NCBI RefSeq assembly: GCF_946887195.1
Contig: NZ_CAMPKE010000010.1
Coordinates: 89,108 to 153,107, forward strand
Origin: an uncultured Halomonas sp.
Lineage (GTDB): Bacteria > Pseudomonadota > Gammaproteobacteria > Pseudomonadales > Halomonadaceae
Reading direction: 5' to 3'
DNA: 64,000 nt
In this document: positions 37,060 to 45,533 of the stretch, piece by piece
How positions within the stretch are numbered: position 1 is the first letter of the stretch
Layout: each line of letters starts with the position of its first letter
Program-made: the position numbers and the translations under genes
Notes under the pieces: generated by a model
Told to the model about the DNA's origin: nothing
Database searches by the model: none
Seen by the model: only the letters and a program-made list of their open reading frames with translations

Positions 37060-39768
37060 TCAGCGGGCAGACGGCACGGACAAGGTGGTGGGACGCCCGG
37101 CGTCGTCGCCGTGGTTGGCCTCCGGCGCGCCCTTGAAGCGCAGCAGGCGCAGTGCGTTCAGCGTGACCAGGGCCGTGGCGCCGGTGTCGGCCAGCACGGC
37201 AACCCACAAGCCGGTGATACCCAACACGGTGGTGACCAGGAACAAGCCCTTGAGGCCAATGGCGAATACGACGTTTTGGTGAATGTTGGCCATCGTCGCC
37301 CGCGACAGGGCCACCAGGTGGGCCACGTCCGTGACGCGGCTCTTGAGCAGCGCGGCATCGGCGGTTTCCAGCGCCACGTCCGTGCCGCCGCCCATGGCGA
37401 TACCCACGTCGGCGGTCGCCAGGGCCGGCGCGTCGTTGATGCCGTCGCCGACCATCGCCACCTTGGCATCACGCTTCATCTCGTTGACCAAGCGCAGCTT
37501 GTCCTGCGGCAGCAGCTCGGCCTCCCACTCGATGCCCAGCTTGCCGGCGATCGCCTGCGCGGTGCGGCGGTTGTCGCCGGTCAGCATGACCGAGCGCACG
37601 CCCATGGCGTTGAGCTGGGCCACGCCTTCGCGCGCGTCGCGGCGGGGCTCGTCGCGCAGGGCCAGCAGGCCCAGAACGTTCTTGCTGGCTTCGTCGAACA
37701 GGACCACCACGGTCTTGCCGCCATCCTCCAGCTTGTCGATTTCCCTGCGGTGCGCGGCTGTCAGCGTGGCCGTCTGTTCCGCATGGGCGGGCGATCCGAC
37801 AGCGAGCGCACTGCCGTTCACGGTGGCGCGCACCGCCTTGCCGGCAATGGCCGATGCGCCCGTGGCCTGGGGAATCGCCACGTCCAGGCTCTTGGCATGG
37901 GCGACAATGGCCTTCGCCAAGGGATGGTTTGAGCCGGACTCGACAGCGGCGGCAAGCGCAAGGACCTGTTGATGCTTGAACAGCCCGAAGGGCAGGACCT
38001 CGGTGATGCGCGGCTTGCCCTCGGTCAGCGTGCCAGTCTTGTCGAAGGCAATGGCGCGCACGCGGCCGATGGTTTCCAACGCGTTGCCACCCTTGATCAG
38101 CAGGCCCCGTCGCGTGGCCACCGCAAGGCCCGAGGCGATGGCCGCCGGTGTGGAGAGCACCAGCGCACATGGGCAGGCAATCAACAGCAGTGCGAGGCCG
38201 CGGTACAGCCAGGTACCCCAGTCGCCACCCATGGCAAGTGGCGGAACCACCACGATCAACGCCGCGATGGCCATGACGGCAGGGGTGTAGTAGCGGCTGA
38301 ACTTTTCGATGAAGCGAGCCGTGGGCGCCTTGGAGGACTGCGCCTGCTCCACCAGTTGGATGATGCGAGAAATGGTGTTGTCCGATGCCGTCTTCTCGAC
38401 TTGTACTTCGAGCACGCCATCGACGTTGATGGAGCCGGCGAACACGTCGGCACCGATAGCCTTTTGACGCGGTACGGACTCGCCGGTGATAGGCGACTCG
38501 TCCAGGCTGCTTTCACCGCGGAGGATCTTGCCGTCCGCAGGCACCCGGTCACCAGGGCGCACCAGCACGCGGTCGCTCACGCGCAGGGAAGCGGCGGGCA
38601 CTTCGCGCTGCCCGCCCGCGGCATCGAGCAGTACCGCCGTCTTAGGCACCAGGGAGGCCAGCGCCTTGATGCCGGCGCGCGCGCGGCCGGCGGCCACGCT
38701 TTCCAGCAGCTCGCCGATCGCGAACAGGAACACCACGGCAGCAGCTTCCTCGGCCTCGCCTATCACGAGCGCGCCCAGCGAGGCGACGACCATCAGCGTT
38801 TCGATAGAGAACGGCGAGCCTGACACAGCCAGCGCGAAGGCTTTGCGAGCGAACGGCAGCACGCCCGCGATCACCGCAGCGGCGAAGATCCATTCAGCGT
38901 AGCCAGGAACGAACTGCGCGATCGCGTAGGCCGAGCCCATCAGGCCGCCCAGGCCCAGCACGTGCTTGCCTTTCTTCGTCTGCCACCAGCGCTGATGGCG
39001 CGCCGTCGATGCTGCTGCTGGGGCCGCGGGTGCTGAGCCATCATGGCGGCGCACGTCGGAGACGCCGAAGCCCAGGCTCTTGATGGTCTTCTCGATGTGG
39101 CCGAGCTGCGTGGGGCCGCCAGACGCGAGCGTCAATTCCAGCGTTTCTGCGGTGAAGTTTATGCGGGCATCGGACACGCCATCCATGCGAGCGAGCGCCG
39201 TTTCGATCTTGCCGACGCAACTGGCGCAGTCCATGCCCTCGACGCGCATGGACACGTTGGGGGGCGTGCTGGGTGCTCCACGGGAGGCAGAGGCCGGCGC
39301 ATGGTCATGCCCGCTGCAGGCCCCGTGATCGTGACCGTGGTCATGGGCATGGCCGTGAGCATGGCCATGCCCATGGTCATCACCGCACGCTTTGCCGTGC
39401 GAATGATCGTGCCCGTGGTCGTGGGCATGCCCATGGTCATGGTGGCCGCCGCAGCCGGCGTGGTCATGCGCGTGGGCCGCATGGCACGGTGCAGGTGCTG
39501 CGGACATTTCGGACGCGGGCAGTGCCTGCACGTCGAAGCCCAGGGACCGGATTTTCTTGGCAATGTCGCGTGCAGTATTTCGGCTACTTGTGCTGCGCGT
39601 CAACGTCAGCGTCTCATTTGTAAAATTAACCTGTACATTTGATACGCCATCAATTCGACCAAGCGCTGTTTCAATCTTGCCGACGCAACTGGCGCAATCC
39701 ATACCTTCGACCCGAAAGCCCAGTTGTTCGTCCTGCGCTCCTGTGCCGTCCAATGTTTCCAAAGACAT
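37060..39768 (-). CDS. cadA: Zn/Cd/Pb-exporting P1B-type ATPase with two HMA domains and a His-rich linker
   Basis: A 902-residue heavy-metal pump. Two N-terminal HMA domains, each with GMDCASCVGK, flank a long linker packed with HDHGH-type repeats (about residues 90-165). The catalytic core has the CPC metal site in CPCALVLSTP, phosphorylation motif [13 protein letters not shown] locus GSNHPLAKA and [10 protein letters not shown] hinge. This fits the ZntA/CadA group (soft divalent metals), not CopA. ATG 39768 is supported by CAGGAG and gives a normal first HMA domain. An ArsR-type operator lies 72 bases upstream. Confidence 0.92.
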   Translation of the reverse strand: MSLETLDGTGAQDEQLGFRVEGMDCASCVGKIETALGRIDGVSNVQVNFTNETLTLTRSTSSRNTARDIAKKIRSLGFDVQALPASEMSAAPAPCHAAHAHDHAGCGGHHDHGHAHDHGHDHSHGKACGDDHGHGHAHGHAHDHGHDHGACSGHDHAPASASRGAPSTPPNVSMRVEGMDCASCVGKIETALARMDGVSDARINFTAETLELTLASGGPTQLGHIEKTIKSLGFGVSDVRRHDGSAPAAPAAASTARHQRWWQTKKGKHVLGLGGLMGSAYAIAQFVPGYAEWIFAAAVIAGVLPFARKAFALAVSGSPFSIETLMVVASLGALVIGEAEEAAAVVFLFAIGELLESVAAGRARAGIKALASLVPKTAVLLDAAGGQREVPAASLRVSDRVLVRPGDRVPADGKILRGESSLDESPITGESVPRQKAIGADVFAGSINVDGVLEVQVEKTASDNTISRIIQLVEQAQSSKAPTARFIEKFSRYYTPAVMAIAALIVVVPPLAMGGDWGTWLYRGLALLLIACPCALVLSTPAAIASGLAVATRRGLLIKGGNALETIGRVRAIAFDKTGTLTEGKPRITEVLPFGLFKHQQVLALAAAVESGSNHPLAKAIVAHAKSLDVAIPQATGASAIAGKAVRATVNGSALAVGSPAHAEQTATLTAAHRREIDKLEDGGKTVVVLFDEASKNVLGLLALRDEPRRDAREGVAQLNAMGVRSVMLTGDNRRTAQAIAGKLGIEWEAELLPQDKLRLVNEMKRDAKVAMVGDGINDAPALATADVGIAMGGGTDVALETADAALLKSRVTDVAHLVALSRATMANIHQNVVFAIGLKGLFLVTTVLGITGLWVAVLADTGATALVTLNALRLLRFKGAPEANHGDDAGRPTTLSVPSAR

Positions 39769-39839
39769 ATCAATCTCCTGGTTCTCTGAGTAATCGCCGT
39801 GGCAGGACGCACAAATCAGCGATCGGAATGTTATGCAAA

Positions 39840-39861
39840 CAAATGAACACTTGTTTGTATG
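39840..39861. promoter_or_regulatory. ArsR-type operator before cadA
   Basis: Contains ATGAACAC and a TGAA-N6-TTTG dyad; the overlapping perfect arms CAAACAA (39836-39842) and TTGTTTG (39851-39857) reinforce symmetry. It matches 15-16 of 22 positions of the reverse strand of the 42221-42242 site by hand alignment. Confidence 0.55.
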
Positions 39862-39934
39862 TTTATTCAAAAAAAAGAAAGAATCTCTTTCTGGCTGAAC
39901 CATCCGACCGCTGCTTTATGCAGCTGCCATTAAG

Positions 39935-40504
39935 TCATTTTTTGTTGCGCAGCATCTGGTAGGTTTCAAATGCGGTGCGGTAGGCATCACTATAGGTATC
40001 AGGCGTCTGCTCACCAGCCCAGAATCCAGCCATTCCCGCAACCTGCCAATCTGCCAAATCACTCTTTACTTGAGCACGAGTCAATGCCACCGGAGCCTTG
40101 TAAGCCGCACCCAGCTTGAGCTGGAGATAGCTCTCGTAGGCTTGTTGGTAGGCTTGGGTGTGCGAAGCGGTGGTGATTCCGCGCGAGGTGAACGCGTGCA
40201 TGCCGGAGATTTTCCACAGTTCCAAATCAGCCATCACTTCAGCACGAGTCTTTCCTGCTGAGGGCGCCTGATACATATCACCTTGGGTCAATTGCAAGTA
40301 GCGCTGAAAGGCAGCCTGGTATTGAGGGCTGAACGTATCCGGGCCGCTTTCGCCGCGAGACAACGCTTCCAACCCAGATTGCCTCCAAGCAGCCAGATCC
40401 TCCTGGACCTGTTGCCGTGTCATATCTGCGGCGAACGGTTGAGCGTTTACTCCAGCAGCAAAAAGTGCGGAAAGCAGAACAGCAAAGCGAATTTTCTTGG
40501 ACAT
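39935..40504 (-). CDS. Exported protein of three tandem ~50-residue repeats
   Basis: A 189-residue protein with a signal peptide (ending VNAQP near residue 22). Three successive units start TR-Q/A-x-V-xx-DL-xx-W-xx-(S/A)-G and end YQ/R-xA(F/Y)-x-(R/S/T)-YxxL: about 28-78, 82-132 and 137-188. DUF4148-like proteins of Burkholderiales have single TR-x-QV-xx-EL motifs of this sort, so a relationship is possible. No function known. AAGGAG precedes ATG 40504. An ArsR-type operator upstream and position between cadA and arsR link it to zinc/cadmium stress. Confidence 0.72.
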   Translation of the reverse strand: MSKKIRFAVLLSALFAAGVNAQPFAADMTRQQVQEDLAAWRQSGLEALSRGESGPDTFSPQYQAAFQRYLQLTQGDMYQAPSAGKTRAEVMADLELWKISGMHAFTSRGITTASHTQAYQQAYESYLQLKLGAAYKAPVALTRAQVKSDLADWQVAGMAGFWAGEQTPDTYSDAYRTAFETYQMLRNKK

Positions 40505-40580
40505 GGTCAATACTCCTTGACGTTAAAAATAATGGCGTGGTCCTTACGCCTTTCGGATACCCCGTAGACAAATAATAACA

Positions 40581-40602
40581 CACATGAAGATATGTTCAAG
40601 TG
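40581..40602. promoter_or_regulatory. ArsR-type operator before the three-repeat exported protein
   Basis: CACATGAA-N6-TTCAAGTG: 8-bp arms with one mismatch and the same 6-base centre as at 42221-42242. It lies 76 bases upstream of the ATG at 40504. Confidence 0.6.
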
Positions 40603-40681
40603 TTTATTTTTAGAGTGCTTTTTGCTTGGGGTCTTCTAGGCATTCAGCAAGGCGCGCCGGTGTCTCTCTAGATTAATAGCC

Positions 40682-40711
40682 AAAAAAAGCCTACCCCTTG
40701 AAGGCGTAGGC
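40682..40711 (-). terminator. Intrinsic terminator after arsR
   Basis: On the minus strand GCCTAC (40706-40711) pairs with GTAGGC (40689-40694), with further CCTT/AAGG pairing inside, followed by seven T (40682-40688). It ends the leftward CDF-ArsR operon. Confidence 0.85.
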
Positions 40712-40733
40712 CGGCGCGCACTCACATGTTCAG

Positions 40734-41111
40734 TCAATCGTCGTGTCTGTCCTCCGAAATGTGAACCGCCATGTCCTGGAGTACCTGGCTGACGTGCTGG
40801 TCGGCAATGCCGTAGAAGATGTGCTTGGCTTGGCGCTCGCCGCGCACGAGGCGCGCGCCGCGCAACAGGCGCAGGTGATGGCTGACCAAGGACTGCGACA
40901 GGTCTAGCGAGCCAGCAATGTCGCCCACTGCGACCGATCCGCGCATGCACTGCAACAGGATTTTCAATCGCGATTGGTCGCCCAGCAGGCGGAAGGTCTC
41001 TGCCAGAACAGCGACGTCACTTTGCGATAGTGCGAGGACATCAGTGGTCGTGCCGTGGTTAGAGGTCGAACATTGCACAATAGCGGCGCTGGTGGTTTTG
41101 CGGGATGTCAT
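40734..41111 (-). CDS. ArsR/SmtB-family metal sensor
   Basis: A 125-residue winged-helix repressor. Helix-turn-helix SLDLSQSLVSHHLRLLRGARLV (about 68-89). The alpha-5 metal site of SmtB is fully present: D104, H106, H117, E120, so zinc (or Co) sensing is likely; Cys14 and Cys55 could add a Cd/Pb-type alpha-3N site. It follows the CDF exporter gene after 43 bases in the same direction, and is probably autoregulated from the operator at 42221-42242. Confidence 0.9.
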   Translation of the reverse strand: MTSRKTTSAAIVQCSTSNHGTTTDVLALSQSDVAVLAETFRLLGDQSRLKILLQCMRGSVAVGDIAGSLDLSQSLVSHHLRLLRGARLVRGERQAKHIFYGIADQHVSQVLQDMAVHISEDRHDD

Positions 41112-41154
41112 GGATTCAAACCCTCAAGTGAACTGCGAACCGTCTAGCACGGCC

Positions 41155-42177
41155 TCAATGCTTGTGACCGGGAGCGGAGTGGTCATGGTCATGATTGTGC
41201 TCACTGTGGTCGTGGCCGCTGTGGTCCTGACGGCCTGTCGTGGGTTGCAGGCTGCAGATGTTCTCGTCAGCCTCCGAGTTCCAGTCGATTCCGACTGTGG
41301 CGTGTTCGATGCTGAACTGCTCTCGCAGCACCGCCTCGACGCGCTTGACCACAGCTCGCGCCTCCTCGTCCACGTTGGGTCGAACGTGTAGCGTGGCCAT
41401 CGTGCGACCGGAAGTGAGTTGCCACACGTGAACATGGCTGACAGCCGCCAGGCCGGGCACAGTGCTCATCAGGCCTTGTTCCACCTTTTCCGGCGAAGCG
41501 TCCTCTGGCGCACCCTCCAACAGGATATGGATCGACTTGGCCAGGAGCTTCCAGGCGCTGCGCAGAATCAACGCCGCTACTAGAACCGACAGGATGGGGT
41601 CGATCGGAGTCCAGCCGGTGAAGTAGATGACGATCGCTGCAACGATGGCGCCGACAGAGCCGAGCAGGTCACCCATCACGTGGAGGATGGCACCTTTCAC
41701 ATTGACGTGATCGGTTTCGCCGCGGGTCATGATCCACAGCACGAGGACGTTGATCAGTAAGCCGAGCACGGCGACGATCATCATCGGGCCGGCGAGGATG
41801 ACGGGCGGCGCCTGCAGCCGCTCCCACGCCTCGTAGGCGATCCATGCGACGATCGCGAACAGGGTCACGGCGTTCAGGAAGCCGGCGATGACCTCGAAGC
41901 GCAGGTAACCGAATGTGCGTTTGCTGTCGGCTGCGCGGCGACCGAATCGGAAGGCAGCGTAAGCCAGGGCAAGTGCCACGGCGTCGGTCAGCATGTGGCC
42001 AGCATCGGCAAGTAGGGCTAGCGAGCCCGACAGCACGCCGCCGACAGCTTCCACGAGCATGAAGCCGAAGATCAGGAAGAAGGAAACCAGAACCTTGCGC
42101 TCGTTGGCGCTCGTCACTGTGGGGGTGTGGTCGTGATCATGGTCGTGACCATGGTCATGTGCATTGGATTGGGACAT
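41155..42177 (-). CDS. czcD: CDF-family zinc/cadmium exporter (CzcD/ZitB type)
   Basis: A 340-residue cation diffusion facilitator: six membrane helices, the two transport-site pairs ADAGHMLTD (H-x3-D) and HVMGDLLGS (H-x3-D), a cytoplasmic C-terminal dimer domain, and His-rich ends (HDHGHDHDHDH at the N-terminus, HSGHDHSEHNHDHDH at the C-terminus). It exports Zn/Co/Cd from the cytoplasm to the periplasm in exchange for protons. The operator lies 44 bases upstream; arsR follows. Confidence 0.92.
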   Translation of the reverse strand: MSQSNAHDHGHDHDHDHTPTVTSANERKVLVSFFLIFGFMLVEAVGGVLSGSLALLADAGHMLTDAVALALAYAAFRFGRRAADSKRTFGYLRFEVIAGFLNAVTLFAIVAWIAYEAWERLQAPPVILAGPMMIVAVLGLLINVLVLWIMTRGETDHVNVKGAILHVMGDLLGSVGAIVAAIVIYFTGWTPIDPILSVLVAALILRSAWKLLAKSIHILLEGAPEDASPEKVEQGLMSTVPGLAAVSHVHVWQLTSGRTMATLHVRPNVDEEARAVVKRVEAVLREQFSIEHATVGIDWNSEADENICSLQPTTGRQDHSGHDHSEHNHDHDHSAPGHKH

Positions 42178-42220
42178 GGGCGCCTCTGCTGGTTGAGTGT
42201 TTGACTATGGCGAAATATAA

Positions 42221-42242
42221 CACATGAATATGTGTTCATGTG
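42221..42242. promoter_or_regulatory. ArsR/SmtB-type operator before czcD-arsR
   Basis: Perfect 8-bp arms CACATGAA (42221-42228) and TTCATGTG (42235-42242) around a 6-base centre, as in SmtB/CzrA operators (TGAA-N6-TTCA core). It is the best of a set of similar sites in this element. Confidence 0.75.
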
Positions 42243-42310
42243 ATATATTTTCGCTCACCCTTCTCAGCCTCCGAAGCCATGCGTTGTGATGCCGCAACGA
42301 GAAAATGTGC

Positions 42311-43621
42311 CTATCCTTTCGGCCAGATACGGTGCAGGTCATCCAGAATCAGCTGGTGATGGTGCCTGCCTTGGTCTGCGTGTGTGCGTAAATGAGGGTG
42401 ATCCGGCGGCAAGCTGGGGTGGTCATGCGCCACGTCAGAAGGGTCGCTGGCCGGCCACAGCCAGAGCGTCAGCGCCACGCCGGCCAAGCCGACCAGGGAC
42501 ATGACAATGAAGGTCGATGGCAAGCCCATGACCGCGCCGAAGCGGCCGGCAAGTGGGTAGCAGATGAGCCAACAGGCGTGCGACAGCGCGAAGTGTGCCG
42601 CGAAGATCGCAGGACGGTCCTCGGCATGGGCCGAGCGGCGCAGAAGACGGCCGGATGGCGTTTGCGCCACGCTGTAGCCAAAGCCGATGATCAACCACAG
42701 CGGCAGCAACAATGCATAGCTCGGCAGCAGTGCGCCGATCCCCGTGCCCACGACCAGTACGGTAGCGCCGGTGAGCATCGCGGTTCGGTCGGCCACCTTT
42801 TCCAGTAAGGATGGCAGAACGAAGGCTGCCACCATCGAACCGCCTCCGAATGCCGCCAGTGCCGACGCCACTTCGACCTCGCCTAGGCCAAAGCGCGCCT
42901 TCACGAGAACCACCGTGTTCACGATCACCATGGCGCCCGCCGCCGAGACGGCCAAGCTGATCGCCAGCAGGCCCCGCAGGCGTGGCGTAGCGAGATAGAT
43001 GCGTGTGCCGCGGGTCGTGCGATCCCAAATGCCGCGGCGCGGTCCGGGAATAGTTGTGGGCAACCGCACGCTGACCACGAGCGCGGCTGAAACGAGGAAA
43101 CCGAGCACTGTTCCCGCGAACAGGTTGTGAAAGCTGATGACGGTCAGCAGCGCAGCAGCCAGCATCGGGGAAATCAGGCTTTCCAGGTCATAGGCCAGCC
43201 GGGACAGCGACAGCGCCTTCGTGTAGTCCTCTTCATCGGGAAGGATGTCCGGGATAGTGGCTTGGAAAGTCGGCGTGAAGCCGGCGGATGCCGCTTGCAG
43301 GACAAAGATCAGCAGATAGATCTGCCAGACCTCGGTGACAAAGGGCAAACAGATCGCGACAACCGCTCGTACCAGGTCCAGCGCTACGAGCAATGACCGT
43401 CGCGGGAACTGGTCGGCGAAGGCCTGTGCGACTGGAGCGACTCCCACATAGGCCAGCATCTTGATAGCCAGCGCCGACCCGAGCACCGCACCTGCATCGG
43501 CCCCGGCCAGCTCGTAGGCAAGTAGGCCGAGCGCTACCGTCATCAGGCCTGTGCCGACGAGTGCGATCACCTGCGCGGTGAACAGGTGGCGGTAGGTGCG
43601 GTTCTTTAGGACGGAGAGCAT
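42311..43621 (-). CDS. MFS metal exporter with His-rich tail (NreB-like)
   Basis: A 436-residue major facilitator with about 12 membrane segments and a C-terminal extension rich in His (HDHPSLPPDHPHLRTHADQGRHHH). Nickel-resistance MFS proteins of the NreB type carry such His tails. It starts 9 bases after the RcnR/CsoR-family gene, so both form one operon controlled by that sensor. Substrate Ni(II) (or Co) is inferred from the tail and partner; copper cannot be excluded from the sensor fingerprint. Confidence 0.8.
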   Translation of the reverse strand: MLSVLKNRTYRHLFTAQVIALVGTGLMTVALGLLAYELAGADAGAVLGSALAIKMLAYVGVAPVAQAFADQFPRRSLLVALDLVRAVVAICLPFVTEVWQIYLLIFVLQAASAGFTPTFQATIPDILPDEEDYTKALSLSRLAYDLESLISPMLAAALLTVISFHNLFAGTVLGFLVSAALVVSVRLPTTIPGPRRGIWDRTTRGTRIYLATPRLRGLLAISLAVSAAGAMVIVNTVVLVKARFGLGEVEVASALAAFGGGSMVAAFVLPSLLEKVADRTAMLTGATVLVVGTGIGALLPSYALLLPLWLIIGFGYSVAQTPSGRLLRRSAHAEDRPAIFAAHFALSHACWLICYPLAGRFGAVMGLPSTFIVMSLVGLAGVALTLWLWPASDPSDVAHDHPSLPPDHPHLRTHADQGRHHHQLILDDLHRIWPKG

Positions 43622-43630
43622 CGAGAGACC

Positions 43631-43888
43631 TCAGAGCAGTCTGGTTAGCGCCTTCATTTCGGCTAGAACGGAGTCCTCATCATGAGATAGGCAGTGGTCG
43701 ATGTGGTCATGGATCAGGACGCGCTTGGCCGCTGTGACGGCGCTCTCCACCGCAGCGAGCTGGCGAGCGATGTCCAGGCAGGTTTCTTCTCCTTCGATCA
43801 TCCCGATGACGTGTCGCAGATGACCCTCGGCGCGCTTGAGCCGTTTCACGAGATCTGGGTGGCTGGTGTGCTTGTGCATCTCTTTCAT
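43631..43888 (-). CDS. RcnR/CsoR-family metal-sensing repressor (NreA/DmeR-like)
   Basis: An 85-residue all-helical repressor (DUF156). Metal-site residues by position: C37 (ETCLDIA), H62 and C66 (LIHDHIDHCL), spaced 25 and 4 as in the family, plus N-terminal histidines H5, H7 and H10 that supply the Ni/Co ligand of RcnR-type sensors. The ATG lies only 8 bases from the operator palindrome. A 4-codon frame (ATG-ATT-GCT-GCA-TGA) upstream overlaps this start and might be a leader. Confidence 0.87.
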   Translation of the reverse strand: MKEMHKHTSHPDLVKRLKRAEGHLRHVIGMIEGEETCLDIARQLAAVESAVTAAKRVLIHDHIDHCLSHDEDSVLAEMKALTRLL

Positions 43889-43896
43889 GCAGCAAT

Positions 43897-43919
43897 CATA
43901 TCCCCCCCCGGGGGATATG
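43897..43919. promoter_or_regulatory. G/C-tract operator of the RcnR/CsoR-type repressor
   Basis: Perfect 10-bp arms CATATCCCCC and GGGGGATATG around a 3-base centre. CsoR/RcnR proteins recognise A/T-flanked G/C tracts of just this kind. Confidence 0.8.
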
Positions 43920-44043
43920 CTCAAGGAGTCTGCATAGCTGTTTGCGCAGTGGATTAGCCCCACCTCGCCTCTCGATGTCTTGCGCCCGACGCCCTCTCTA
44001 AGGCGATTGGTGCTCAAAGGATGTAAGGTTTTCTTTCCCATTC

Positions 44044-44071
44044 ATATGAATAGATATACAATTGTTCATAT
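44044..44071. promoter_or_regulatory. Palindromic region before czcCBA
   Basis: Arms ATATGAA (44044-44050) and TTCATAT (44065-44071) around 14 bases; the left arm lies in a second palindrome TTCATATGAA (44041-44050). It is about 100 bases before the czcC start and shares TGAA/TTCA halves with the ArsR-type sites, though spaced differently. Confidence 0.45.
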
Positions 44072-44170
44072 CTAAGCCAGTGAACAGTGGCTTTTCAACG
44101 ACAAGCACTTGCTCGGAAAGAGAACACCCAGCCGGGGGTAAGTACTGATGCAACACCGATGGAGAATTGA

Positions 44171-45499
44171 ATGCTTCGCAAAGACATACGCAAGGGATGG
44201 ATCTGGGCGGTATCCACGCTTTGGGCCGGCACCGTGCTAGCCCAGCCAGTAGCCGCCCCTCACGTCCCATCCAGACCAGACAGCCACATGGTCGCCCAAT
44301 TGTGGGAGTCAGCTTGGCAGCGGCAGCCAGAAGCCGCTGGAGAAGGCGCCTGGCAGCAGGCCGCCCAAGCACGCCAAGAGACGGCCGGCAGTTGGGTGGC
44401 AGGTCCGATGGCGCTGGAAGCCTCCACCAAAACTGATCGGTTCAACAACCGCAACGGACAGCGCGAATATGAAGTCGGGGTGGCTATTCCCCTTTGGATG
44501 CCTGGTGAGCGCGCCTCGTCGGCACGCTGGGCGGACGCGGAAAGCCTCGCGCTATCCAGCCGGATGCTGGCCGCCAAGCTACGCACGGCCGGACAGGTTC
44601 GCCAGGCATGGTGGGCATGGCAGCGTGCCCAGGCCGAATTGGTGGCGGCGCAGGATCGCACCCGCAGCGCGGACGAGTTGGCGCAAGATGTGGCTCGCCG
44701 GGTTCGCGCGGGCGACCTGGCGCAAGCCGACAGAAACCAGGCCGATGGCGCCTTGGCGTCGGCTCGTAGTGCCCTGGCCATTGCTCAGGCCGAAGAAATC
44801 ACGCAGCGCGAGGCGTTGTTGGCACTGACCGGCATCGAGAGTATCCCGTCGCAGGCCGATTCCGCGCAGCCGGAGCAGTCAGGTGTCCGAGTTCAACCGG
44901 CATCGGCACAGCCGTCCGGCGCGTTGTTGGGTAACCACCCTGCGCTGCTGGAACTGCAGCACAAGGCGCTGGCGGCCCGCCGCTCTGCGGAACTGGTGTC
45001 CCATCAGAAGTACGCCAACCCCGAACTGACCCTGGCGACCACGCGGGATCGGGGCGGCTACGGCGAACGCTACAACCAGACGATCACGGTGGGTGTGCGC
45101 ATTCCCTTCGGTACGGGTAGCCGTCATACCGAGCAATTGTCCAGCGCCAATGCGCAGGCACTGGAGGCTGAGTCGGCACTCGCGGCCCAGCGCACCCGGC
45201 TACTCTCGGAAATTCGAACTGCCCAATCGCGCGAACTGGCAACCAGCACCCAGATGCAGGCCGCTTCGGAGCGCCAGCGACTAGCCCAACAAACGCGCAC
45301 CTTCTACCAAAAGTCGTTCGCGATGGGCGAGACGGACATGCCGACACGCCTTCGCATCGAGCAGGAGGCCACCGAGGCCGAGCGCGCGGCGCTGCTCGCC
45401 AAGGTGGAGCATGCCGCGGCCATCTCGTCCCTGTTGCAGGCACAAGGCACGCTGCCGCAGCCGACCGAGACTTTCACTGACATCTCCGGCACGCGCTGA
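44171..45499 (+). CDS. czcC: Heavy-metal efflux outer-membrane factor (CzcC type)
   Basis: A 442-residue TolC-fold protein with a signal peptide (ending VLAQP) and two helical repeats (about 60-215 and 255-430). LLGNHPALLELQHKALAARRSAELV and NPELTLATTRDRGG are typical of CzcC/CnrC. It forms the outer-membrane duct of the CzcCBA export complex. It is followed by the small His-rich protein, czcB and czcA on the same strand. Confidence 0.88.
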   Translation: MLRKDIRKGWIWAVSTLWAGTVLAQPVAAPHVPSRPDSHMVAQLWESAWQRQPEAAGEGAWQQAAQARQETAGSWVAGPMALEASTKTDRFNNRNGQREYEVGVAIPLWMPGERASSARWADAESLALSSRMLAAKLRTAGQVRQAWWAWQRAQAELVAAQDRTRSADELAQDVARRVRAGDLAQADRNQADGALASARSALAIAQAEEITQREALLALTGIESIPSQADSAQPEQSGVRVQPASAQPSGALLGNHPALLELQHKALAARRSAELVSHQKYANPELTLATTRDRGGYGERYNQTITVGVRIPFGTGSRHTEQLSSANAQALEAESALAAQRTRLLSEIRTAQSRELATSTQMQAASERQRLAQQTRTFYQKSFAMGETDMPTRLRIEQEATEAERAALLAKVEHAAAISSLLQAQGTLPQPTETFTDISGTR

Positions 45500-45533
45500 T
45501 CGGCGCGCGCTCAACCATCCTGGAACCTTAGAA

